From contig CM077011.1 of the NCBI GenBank assembly GCA_039090855.1, positions 41,249,501 through 41,313,500 of the forward strand: a stretch of 64,000 nucleotides of DNA. The letters run 5' to 3'. The translations under genes were made by a program, and so were the position numbers. Shown here one piece after another: positions 55,040-64,000 of this stretch (the stretch's first letter is position 1; the number at the start of each line of letters is the position of its first letter). Source of the stretch: Macrothele yani. Lineage: Eukaryota; Arthropoda; Arachnida; Araneae; Macrothelidae. Below the pieces are notes generated by a model. The model was not told the origin of the DNA. It saw nothing but the letters and a program-made list of their open reading frames with translations, and did not search any database.

Positions 55040-56503
55040 AACAAGTTAGTAAAATCATGCAATGCATTGATTATGATACGCTTTCCAACATACCAGAAAT
55101 TATTACTCAAGTTATGAGGATAATGGCTGTGGAATACATCTCGCTCCTGTGTCCTGATCTTTGACCCCATTTCGATTATATTCAACAGAACCGGTTCAGT
55201 ATACCTCAAGAATAACATACTAAAGTTTTGTCGCAATAGAAGCAGTTTTACGCAAGTTATGAGAATAATGGCTGTGGAATAAATCTTGCTTTTGTGCAAT
55301 GACCTTTGACCCCATTTCGTTGATATTCAACAGAACCGGTTCACTATACCTCCGGAACAACATGATAACGTTTTGTCGCAATCAAAACATTTTTAGGTAA
55401 GTTATGATGCACAATGGCAATGGAATGGATCCCACTCCAGTGTCCTGACCTTTGACCCCCATTTCTCCTATTTTCAATAGGGATGGTCCCCAGTGGCTCC
55501 CTACCACATACTAAAATTTCATCGAAATCGAACCATATTTACACATGTTATGACGCATAAAGGCAATGGAATGGATCCCACTTTTATGCCCTGACCTTTG
55601 ACCCCATTTCGTCCCATTTTCAATAGGGTTCGTCCCCAGTGGCTCCCTACCATATACTAAAATTTCATTGAAATCGAACAATATTTACGCATGTTATGAC
55701 GCATAAACGCAATGCAATGGATTCTTCTTTTATGCCCTGATCTTTGACCCCATTTCGCCCATTTTAAATAGGGTTCGTCCCCATGTGGTTCCATACCAAA
55801 TACTAAAATTTCATCGAAATCGAACCATTTTTACGCAAGTTATGACGCATAAGGGCAACGGAACAAATCCCGCTCTTATGTCCTGCCTGACCTTTGAGCC
55901 CATTTCGCAAATTTTCAATAGGGTTCATGCCCAGGTGGTTCCCTACCACATACTAAAATTTCATCGATATCGAACCATATTTACGCATGTTATGATGCAT
56001 AAAGGCAATGGAATGGATTCCTCTTTTATGCCCTGGCCTTTGACCCCATTTCGCCCATTTTCAACAGGTTTTGTTCCCAGGTGGTTCCTTACCACATACT
56101 AAAATGTCATTGAAATCGAACCATTTTTACGCAAGTTATGATGTATAAGAGCAATGGAATGGATCCTGCTCCTATGTCCTGACCTTTGACCCCATTTCAT
56201 TTATTTTCAATAGGGATCGTCCCCAGGTGGTTCTCTACCACATACTAAAATTCCATCGAAATCGAACCATTTTTACGCAAGTTATGACGCATGAGACCCA
56301 TGGAATGAATCCCGCTCCTATGTCCTGACCTTTGACTGTGTTTCGCCCATTTTCAATAGGGTTCGTCCCCAGGTGGTCGCCTACCACATACTGAAATTTC
56401 GTCGAAATCGAACCGTTTTCACGTGAGTTATCGTGCGGACAGACGGACGGACAAAGCTGGAGCATATACGCTTCTTCAACCTACGGTTGGAAAGTGTAAA
56501 AAA
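55040..56503 (+). mobile_element. TCE copy 7, longest
   Basis: Complete ends and about nine units. Alpha units (CCGGAACAACAT type) lie at the start side and beta units (GGGTTCGTCCCCAGGTGG type) towards the hairpin, a polarity shared with the other complete copies. Confidence 0.85.
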
Positions 56504-57293
56504 CTCAGCATATGTATAACGGAAGGTGTAAATTAATTTTGAAATTCAGAAAACCTCCCCGAAAATTTTTTCTGACTACGGCCCTGCTCAGGAAGTTCAG
56601 TTTTGAAACTCACGAATTTACCACAGTCAATATTATACATATGTTTGCGCTGGTCGCCGAAGCAGTTCCTCCATCAATTTTCATTTAAATTAAGGAAATC
56701 TTTCCAGCTTTCTATAGCGAACGAAAGCGAAAAGATTTTATCTTCCTAGCAGAATTACCTTATTTCCTCGTGTTTCGATTTGTTTTTCACGAAACCCTGA
56801 TCCAGAACGGGATTTCGAAGCAGATGCACTTGCTTATTTCATTACGAAGTTACGAGCATGTCTCCTGATGTTACTATCTCCACAAATAAGAGGACTTGTG
56901 TATTTACAGTCAGTGTTTTCTAAAGCACACACATATTCCCATCGAGTTCTTCGCATCGAGAACTGTCATTAAACAGCGCATGTGGCATTGGAAATGGAAA
57001 ATTATAGATACGCGCCGGAATTTCTAATGCTTTCATTTGCATTCTAAAATGCTTATTTTGCAGCTATTGTTTCCCGTGCACTTCACCCCAGCTTGCCTAC
57101 AGCGTCCGCGTATATCATTTCCGTCTTCCTATTGCGTATAAATTCGCCTCTGCTTATCATGGTATCGAATCAGCCTCATCAAGCATCAAATGAACCGCGA
57201 AATTCCCTGAGATTGAAATACACAGCATGTCAAAATAAAAGCCACTAGGCACACCTGATTTCGGTCAGTTCGTTCTGTTAACGGTTTTTCCTT
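56504..57293. other. unassigned spacer
   Basis: About 0.8 kb without a recognised gene, RNA or repeat. Confidence 0.4.
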
Positions 57294-57890
57294 TTTTATG
57301 CTTTCCAACCGTAGGTTGAAGAAGCGTATGCGCTCCAGCTTTGACCATCTGTCTGTCTGCCTGTCTGTCCGTCCGCGCGATAGCTCGCGTAAAAATGGTT
57401 CGATTTCGACGAAATTTTAGTGTATGGTAGGGTACAACTGGGAAGGAACCCTATTGAAAATAAACGAAATGGGGTCAAAGGTTAGGACAGAGGAGGGGAT
57501 CCATTCCATCGCCCTGATTCGTCAAAACTTGCGTAAAAATGCTCCGATTGCGACACAACTTTGTCATGTTATTCCGGAGGTATACTGAACCGGATCTGTT
57601 GAATATCATCAAAATGGGGTCAAAGGTCACGGCACAGGAGCGAGATTTATTCCACAGCCATTATCCTCATAACTTGACTACAAAATGCTTCTACTGCGAC
57701 AAAACTTCGTCATGTTGTTCCGGAGGTATACTGAACCGATTCTGTTGAATATCATCGAAGTGGGGTCAAAGGTCAGGGCACAGGACCGAGATTTATTCCA
57801 CAGCCATTATCCTCATAACATGACTAGTGATTTCTCGTATGTTGGAAAGTATATCATAATCAATGCATTGCATGATTTTACTAACTGGGT
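57294..57890 (-). mobile_element. TCE copy 8
   Basis: Hairpin end at left after a T-run, four units, ACTAACTG end at right. Tc1 family 1 copy 2 starts just 15 bp beyond. Confidence 0.8.
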
Positions 57891-57904
57891 TTTTTTAGAT
57901 TATA

Positions 57905-59460
57905 CCCTGGCGTGCAAAAATTAAGGACGAGACGGTTTTTCGAATGAAACGTCGTGCAGAAGTGCTTTCACATCGACTCAAATCATACCATAAGATCCCT
58001 AAGATGTACGAATATGGGACAAGTGAGCAAAACCGTCCAAAGAAGGAATCCAAAGGATACAAAGGCACTTAATTGAAAAGGTAGCTTCGAGCACAACTGG
58101 ACAGCAAACAGAAACGTCCATGTGACAGGTGGCTGCCCAAAAAATCCAGTCTTTAGTAGAGGATATGATCACCCCTGACTGCGTTGCAGGATTTACAACG
58201 TCTGTCCATGCTGAAGACGTGTTTGTCAAGAAGCTGTTGAGGCATCGCGGCCTATTCCTCTTGTAGCGCCCATCGCAGTTGCGGGGAATCGTTGCTGGAG
58301 GCTGGTGACGTGCTGCCAAGCATCTCCCAAGAATGTCCCACACATATTCGATTGCATTAAGGTCCTGGGACCATGCGGGCCAATCCATGCGTTGAATATC
58401 TTCACTCTCCAACAGCTCTGCGACAGCCACTGTACGATGAAGTGTAGCGTTGTTGTCCATGAAGAGGAACTCAGGACCCACAGCACCTCTAAACAGACGT
58501 ACGTGGGGCAGGAGAACCTCGGTACAATAGCGAACACCAGTGACTGAACCTCCTTGGAAGATGTGGAGGTCAGTACGGCTACCAAGCATGATACCGCCCG
58601 AAACGAGAATTCCGCCACCTCCAATCCAGTCCTTTTCAATTATGTTGTAGGTGTGATTGCGTGTTCCCTGCTCTCTCCAGATGTGTATACGTCCAGAATC
58701 GCTGGTCAGACTAAATCGGCTCTCATCCGTAAATAGAACTCGACCCCATTGCTGATGTGTCCAGTTCTTGTGTTCCTGGCAGCACAGAAACCGCCGTCTC
58801 CGATGAGCAGGCATTAATGGCTCACACCGTACTGGTCATCGTGCAAATAAACCACCTTTGTGCAGCCTCCTGGCCATGGTAAAACGCGATAACGGACGTC
58901 CAGTTTTCTGTTGCATGTGCCTTGCGATTTCTTCCGCTGTCTGCCGTCTGTCTCTTCTCGCCTGTAGGACAATATACCGGTCGTCCGTCGCCGTGGTTGC
59001 TCGTGGACGACCACTGCTAAACTCTAGGACAGCTGTTCCTGTCGTTTGAAATGCTCTCCAAGCTCGTGAAACGATGCTGTGAGCGATCCCTAACTCCTCG
59101 GCCACACTAGTCACACTTCGACCTTCTTTCAACTTTCCAATGACGCGACCTCGGGTAAAGTCATCCACATGTCGTCTACTTGATTGCTTGTTGGCCATAT
59201 CACACGGTGGCAGCAACTCGACGTCGTTCAAACCGATGTACACCGTGGCAATAGCTTTCATCGAATTGCTGAGCGTACACCGCCCGTGTGCTCTATACCC
59301 TTCCGACACCCCCGCCCCATACATCATGCTGCATATATGCGCATACCCTACCGTACCTGACCCTAGTCTATCTCTTGAGTGGTCTTTCGGTCCGTTCTGC
59401 CTGCTCGTTCCGCTGTTATACTAATTTCCCTTCTTCGTCCTTAATTTTCGCACACCAGTG
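57905..59460 (-). mobile_element. Tc1-like element, family 1 copy 2
   Basis: Ends CCCTGGCGTGCAAAAATTAA and the complement of CACTGGTGTGCGAAAATTAA. TA duplications intact at 57903-57904 and 59461-59462. 1556 bp, same orientation as copy 1. Confidence 0.9.
58153..59198 (-). pseudogene. Tc1-like transposase, family 1 copy 2
   Basis: Start ATG 59198 (MANKQSSRRHVDD). Both helix-turn-helix parts are intact. A TGA at 58836-58838 replaces an Arg codon seen in copy 1. The frame then continues through the complete catalytic set: FTDES, FMDNNATLH and SQDLNAIEYVWD (DD34E). A one-base gain near 58277 shifts the C terminus, and a Trp codon near 58250 is TAG. Compared with copy 1, different residues are broken, so the copies died independently. 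Confidence 0.85.
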
Positions 59461-59462
59461 TA

Positions 59463-59967
59463 GTAGGTGCATAAAAAATGAAAGTTTTAGATCCTGTGAT
59501 TGCCAGAACGTGTTGTTGTGCACTTAACCAACCGTTCTTCTGAAAAATAATAATACATGATATGCATATAGCTGTGACTTTTTGACGGTCTAGATGCTGA
59601 ACACGCGTGCAAACTATGCATCACTCTAGAGAATAGCTATCGTCGCTCAGTCTGTATGACGTATTCTCTAATATTAAACTTTCATTTTTAGTTCTCTTTC
59701 CCTATGTAAATTTTGAGTTCTTTCGCTTTTAGCGTTTCAGCCTTAAATTTATATTTTCTCACTCATTGAATGTTATTTGGTAACAGTCTTGAGGTAAAGA
59801 AGGAATGACGTATGCATGGTTGACAAGCAAGATCGCTGCATATAGAATGTGTTAAGCTAGCAGCTGTGTGCGGTGCGTTAAAGATTATCGTTGAAGCTGC
59901 AAACGGTATTGTTCATGCATATACCGTCTGTCAATCTGTTGTGTCTATATGTACACCGATGAGCTGT
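59463..59967 (+). other. spacer with dispersed repeat D copy 3
   Basis: About 59690-59960 matches the repeat at 16845 (TCTCTTTCCCTATGTAAATT, GGTAACAGTCTTGAGGT, ATGACGTATGC). The rest is unassigned. Confidence 0.45.
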
Positions 59968-59969
59968 TA

Positions 59970-61179
59970 CATTATGACCACCTACATAACTACATAATAA
60001 GCTGTATGACCCCTTCAGTCTGCAAAACAGCGGACACTCAGCAAGGCCTCGATTCGATGAGGTGACGATAGGTTTCCTGGGGTATGTGGTGCTATAATGT
60101 CAACAGCAGATCTTCCAGTTCCCTTACATTTCAGGGTGGTGGTGATTTAGCGCGAACCCGCTTTTCCAAGTCGAACCACATATGTTCGATTATGTTCATG
60201 TCAGGTGAATTAACATTAAGTCACCTGCAAGTTCCTCGAACCACTCCTTGACGATTCTGGCAGTGTGTGTGCATGGCGCATTATTCTGTTGGTAATAGCC
60301 ATTACCAGCATGGACCACAGTAGCCATGAATGGGTGAACTTGGTCCGCAACGATATTCAGATACCTGACAGCTGTAAGGGATTGTGCTATTGGGATATGG
60401 GGGCCTAAAATGTCCCAAGAAAACATCGCCCACAGCATAACACCGCAGCCGCCGGCCTATTTCCGCCTAACCGTGCATCTAGGTGCCATAGCCTCCGTTG
60501 GTAATCGACGTATCCTCGCTCGGCCGTCTACGTGATGCATCAGTAATCTCGATTAGTCAGACTAGGTCACTTTCTTCCAATCATTCACTGCCCAATCTGG
60601 ATGATTTTGGGGCCCATTCCATGTGTTGTTGGCGATGACGTGCTGTGAGCATGGTGACCAGGCTGAGTTTTCGGCTACGCAGGCCCATGCGCAACAGGTT
60701 GTGATAAACTGTGTGCTGTGACACATTGCCCTGACCACTACTGCAGCAGCTGCTGGTGATTTGTTGCACTTCGGCCCTGCGGTCACTGTGAAAAATGAGC
60801 GACAGTCTCCACTCCCCTCTGGCATCAATGAGCTGCGGACGACACACTGCTCGACGACGGTTAGTCGTTTGGCCATCTTTGCACCACTTGTGATACGTAC
60901 TCACTACAGCGACACGTGAACAACTCACAAGTCATGCCGTTTCTAAGATCGTAGTTCCGAGGCGGCGTGTCTTTATCAAACTCTTATAAATCTTTATCAA
61001 ACTGTTATAAATCTTTATCAAACTGTTATAAATCAGCAGCTTTTCCCAATCGGACTCCGAACACTATACTAACCGAAAACCGGCCCTCTGGTTGTATATA
61101 TACTGCTCTGTGAACTTCACCTGCGCCACCGTTCGGTCTCCAGGCACGCTCATTTCTCTATGCTGAGGTGGTCATAATG
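59970..61179 (-). mobile_element. Tc1-like element, family 4
   Basis: Ends CATTATGACCACCT at both sides, inverted, with TA at 59968-59969 and 61180-61181. 1210 bp. Near the right end, CTTTATCAAACTGTTATAAA is repeated about three times (60975-61030). Confidence 0.85.
60196..60930 (-). pseudogene. Tc1-like transposase, family 4
   Basis: The helix-turn-helix and linker part reads in the frame from 60928 (HKWCKDGQTTNRRRAV; NVSQHTVYHNLLRMGLRSRK). The first catalytic site is SD followed by a stop instead of SDES. The second part, from 60438, has MLWAMFSWDILGP and YYQQNNAPCTHTARIVKEWF, where the catalytic Asp is Asn and a base gain disturbs the His. The third motif is worn. No intact active-site residue pair remains. 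Confidence 0.75.
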
Positions 61180-61724
61180 TAATGGCACATCGGTGTATAT
61201 GGTATTAGAGTTTCCTCAAATTACTATTGTGTTTACTAATTCGACTAAGTGACTATTGTTGTTATTGGAGTAATTATTTAGATGTTTTCATTAGTGAAGT
61301 ACGGCTGAAGAAAAGGGTAACTGTAAGTAACTTTTTCTTGAACTTTATTTAGGTGACTCCTCTTTCACTTAAAGTGAGTGAATAAGAAGAACAAACTTTA
61401 TATAATGCTCTCAAAGCTACATATACACGTTTTAAACATTGAGTTAAAAATGCGCTAAAAAGAGAGCACCTTCTTTTTTTCACTGCTACGTGGAAAAATG
61501 TTTCTGTAACTTGCAGAAACTTGACCAGTGCGGAGGAAATGGTGTCTATTCCCACGGTGCAACCAGCGTTTGACAGGTTGCCAAATTTGTAAATTTTTGC
61601 GCTTGCCTGGAATTGCTTGTTTTCAACATACACTACATTGACAAAAGTAACTGGACACCTGGAAGAGAAACTCAACATAGCATTTATTGTCATACATTAG
61701 TACGGTGTCGGTCCACCTTTGGTA

Positions 61725-62881
61725 TTAATGCATACACTGACCCTTCGAGGCATGCTTTCGACAAGGATTTTGGAAAACAGCAATAGGTATGCGCTTCCAT
61801 TCAGTACATAATGCTCCCGCTAACTGTTGCTTAGTAGTAGGCCTTGGTTCCAAACGTCTTATGCGGCGCTCTAATTCATCCCATAAGTGATCTATGGGAT
61901 TAAAGTCAGGGCTCTGTGCTGGCCAATCCACACACACGATACGGAATTATTGTCAAACCACGCCGTAACAGTCCTTGCTTTATGGCACGGTGCATTATCC
62001 TGTTGGTACCAACAGGGATTGGTTCCATAGTATTGCCCACAGAGTTTGTAGGGAATAATTGTCCAGAATATCGAGGTAAACGTGCTGGTTAACAGGTTTG
62101 TCCACGATAACCAATGGACCGGAACCATACCACGAAAAACACCCCCACACGAGTACATTGCCTGCTCTAAACCTGGTCGTAGGAACAGTACACTGTGGTA
62201 AATAGCGTTCCTCCGGCTGCCGCCATACCCACACACGGCTATTAGACTGATGGATCGTGTGTCCGGATTCATCAATCCATAGGACCCGTTTCAATTGATC
62301 TACGATCCACGATAAATGTTCTTTACACCATGCTAAACGGCGAGTAGCATTCCGAGTGGTGATGGAGCATTTATGAGAAGACGCACGACCACGGTAACCC
62401 ATGGAATGAAGTTTTCTGCGAATGGTACGTGTACATACCGAGGTTCCAGCGACTAGTTATCGAGAGTTCTGGGGTTCGATCCCAGCAGTGCCAGAATACA
62501 ATTTTTCAGTCGCTATGCGTTGTTTAAAAAATAACGTGGAAAGAGTGATGACATCGTCCATTTACATTATCTCCACGTATTTCATATATATTAACCATTT
62601 TTACTCACCTGTACACTGAGGTCTTGTGTAGTACTCCGTCGATTATCTGTAACGACTCTCCTGAGGCTTCCACGTCCACTATCACTGATTTTCTTTGGTC
62701 AGCCGGTACGTTTTGCTGCTTCAGGCGTGCCATGTGTCTTCCACTTATTCAGTACATCCAAAACATTTGACTTGGGTATGTTTAAACGCCTTTCGGTTTC
62801 TCTTATGGACAACCCACTAATATAACACCCAACAATCTTTCCTTTCTCAAAGTCAGTTCTCTCCTGCCGCGACATTTTCAC
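61725..62881 (-). pseudogene. Tc1-like transposase, family 5
   Basis: Start ATG 62881 (MKMSRQERTDFEKGKIVGC), helix-turn-helix LSIRETERRLNIPKSNVLDV, stop after sixty codons. After the SINE the frame from 62402 has RTIRRKLHSMGYRG-type sequence, VLWIDESGHTIH with the first Asp, and VLVWGCFSWYGSG. A shift leads to QQDNAPCHKARTVTAWFDNN with the second Asp, another to SPDFNPIDHLWDEL. In this last motif the catalytic Glu of DD34E is Asp. Otherwise the best preserved Tc1 coding region here after family 1. Confidence 0.8.
62443..62610 (+). mobile_element. SINE-C dispersed copy
   Basis: Starts in the tRNA head (GACTAGTTATCGAGAGTTC), B box GGGGTTCGATCCC, then CAATTTTTCAGTCGCTATGC and AACGTGGAAAGAG as in the 9-kb units. 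Worn duplication TGTACATACCGAGGT (left) against TGTACACTGAGGT (right). 5'-truncated, inside Tc1 family 5. Confidence 0.7.
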
Positions 62882-63022
62882 TCAATCTCACAGTGTTATA
62901 CGATTGCGATCGGTTTAGGCTTGTTTTTATACCGTTTGCAGCTGTACCGCGCATCTTAACAACGCAGCGGATCCATTCATTTGCTTTTAAAGGGAGTTTG
63001 GTGATTTTGTCAGTATACTGTA

Positions 63023-63640
63023 CTTACTTACAAATTTTTCCCTCTCCAATACTTAGATTACACTATATTCATCAACTGTTCTCTAAAGTTCAGTTGATGA
63101 ATAACCGTAAATAACCAAGCCATTCGCTATCTACCATGAAAGAAATATATATTGCACTTCTTCACGGAGAAGAAAATTCCTTAGCTTTTACTTAAAATAC
63201 ATTTCCTTACCTGAAAAGGTGACTAGTCCATCGGACCACCATCATTTTGATTTTGGTGATCTTTCTTGATTTTTAATGGACTCGGACCAGCGGACGATCA
63301 AATAATTAAAACGCTGCAACGAACTTGAACGCTGTGTTGCCAGATTGGGCTACTTTAAAAAGCAATCTGCTACTGCTTTTTTTTTTTTTGGTCTTTACTC
63401 AGCTACTTTTGGGGTTACTTTTCTTCCTGCCTGTTTCAAGTATTTTTCTCAGTATATTATTTAAAAGACTCGAGTAGGTAGCGTAAAAGTCAAAATGTGA
63501 CTGTTTTTACAACTTTTTGCAACTGCTTCGGAGTTCGGACCGAATGTAGCTGACAGTCTAGGCATGGAGCTGCAATAAAAACTGAATAGCCTCCAGAGAA
63601 TCTACAAAAATGTGAACATCATTATCTTGCAACGCATGTA
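63023..63640. other. unassigned spacer
   Basis: No recognised feature; a T-run lies at 63380-63390. Confidence 0.4.
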
Positions 63641-63720
63641 TAGTCCGTCCAACTAAAGGAATACTGGGGACTCCATTGTTGTAGAAGGGGGCCATGGTTC
63701 TTCTTCAGTTGGACGGACTA
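63641..63720. mobile_element. 80-bp mini inverted-repeat element
   Basis: Perfect 14-bp inverted ends TAGTCCGTCCAACT with a loop of about 50 bp. It may be a very short MITE or a hairpin; no clear target duplication. Confidence 0.5.
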
Positions 63721-64000
63721 CAACACAACCACACCTTCATTACTGAATGTGAGCAACTAACAACTCCTGAACATTTTGAGGAGGAAATTCTAATTTTAAT
63801 TATGCCAAAAACTTGTGTAAAAGTTCCAGTTCCAATTGTAATCGCATTCCAAACAGTGATTTCTGCGCCCTCTCTTGAGCGGCGCGCGGGGCGTATGCCC
63901 CGTCTGCACCGCCCTAGTTACGGCTCTGTGATATGGGAAAGAGCAGATAACTTCCACTTTGTTTTGATGCGCACGACAAGGAACTCGGCTCAGAAAATAA
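63721..64000. other. unassigned end of window
   Basis: No recognised feature. A GC-rich patch at 63870-63915 (CTCTTGAGCGGCGCGCGGGG) resembles hAT end-adjacent sequence but lacks partners. Confidence 0.35.

Larger units (their letters stand above)
61631..63020 (-). mobile_element. Tc1-like element, family 5, with SINE-C insertion
   Basis: Ends CACTACATTGACAAAAGT and the complement of CAGTATACTGACAAAAT; TA at 61629-61630 and 63021-63022. 1390 bp, including about 170 bp of SINE-C. Confidence 0.85.

Overview
This window looks like transposon-packed intergenic DNA from an arthropod nuclear genome. I found no gene that looks like an intact host gene, no rRNA and no CRISPR. The arthropod guess rests on the mix of broken Tc1-like, mariner-like, BED-hAT and ZMYM-type hAT transposases, a defective Ty3/Gypsy element, tRNA-derived SINEs, and a multicopy 'DCYFC' protein pseudogene of a kind I recall from spider, termite and other arthropod assemblies. 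A chelicerate is plausible, but nothing fixes the species. Every recognised coding region carries stops, frameshifts or deletions.

Layout. 0-10 kb: a 31-bp minisatellite, a hAT zinc-finger relic, a tandem-core element (called TCE here), a deletion-derivative mariner, a Tc1-like element, two stacked SINE families and a mariner relic. 10-15.3 kb: a minus-strand pseudogene whose 5' coding segment has been amplified into fifteen 154-bp units and whose 3' part holds a 504-bp LTR mini-retrotransposon (TRIM-like) with a tRNA-like sequence inside each LTR. 15-23 kb: AT-rich spacer, a 420-bp palindromic MITE flanked by TTAA, a Tc1 relic with SINEs in it, and a 2.4-kb array of about 150-bp units grouped in threes, each unit with a CTCF-like motif. 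23-33 kb: TCE copies, a head-to-head SINE pair with one 14-bp target duplication, a Tc1 relic and two large inverted-repeat elements. 33-39 kb: a 73-bp satellite split by SINEs and by a 4.2-kb hAT. 39.4-43.2 kb: a second hAT with a SINE, a solo LTR-like piece and a 53-bp satellite inside. 43.7-51.2 kb: a nearly full-length, recently dead Gypsy element. 51.4-64 kb: a hAT-like non-autonomous element with a Tc1 inside, four more TCE copies, a second copy of the 5.4-kb Tc1, two other Tc1-like elements and a small MITE.

How the parts relate. The Gypsy element and the TRIM-like element share LTR ends, primer binding site, polypurine tract and a 4-bp target duplication, so the Gypsy family is the likely source of proteins that moved the smaller element. 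Nesting gives relative ages, for example satellite, then SINE-A, then hAT-1 at 33-39 kb. Three satellites (154 bp, 53 bp, and 24 bp inside the Gypsy ORF3) arose inside coding sequence, so local tandem expansion of dead genes is a recurring process here. All identities, distances and folds were judged by eye.
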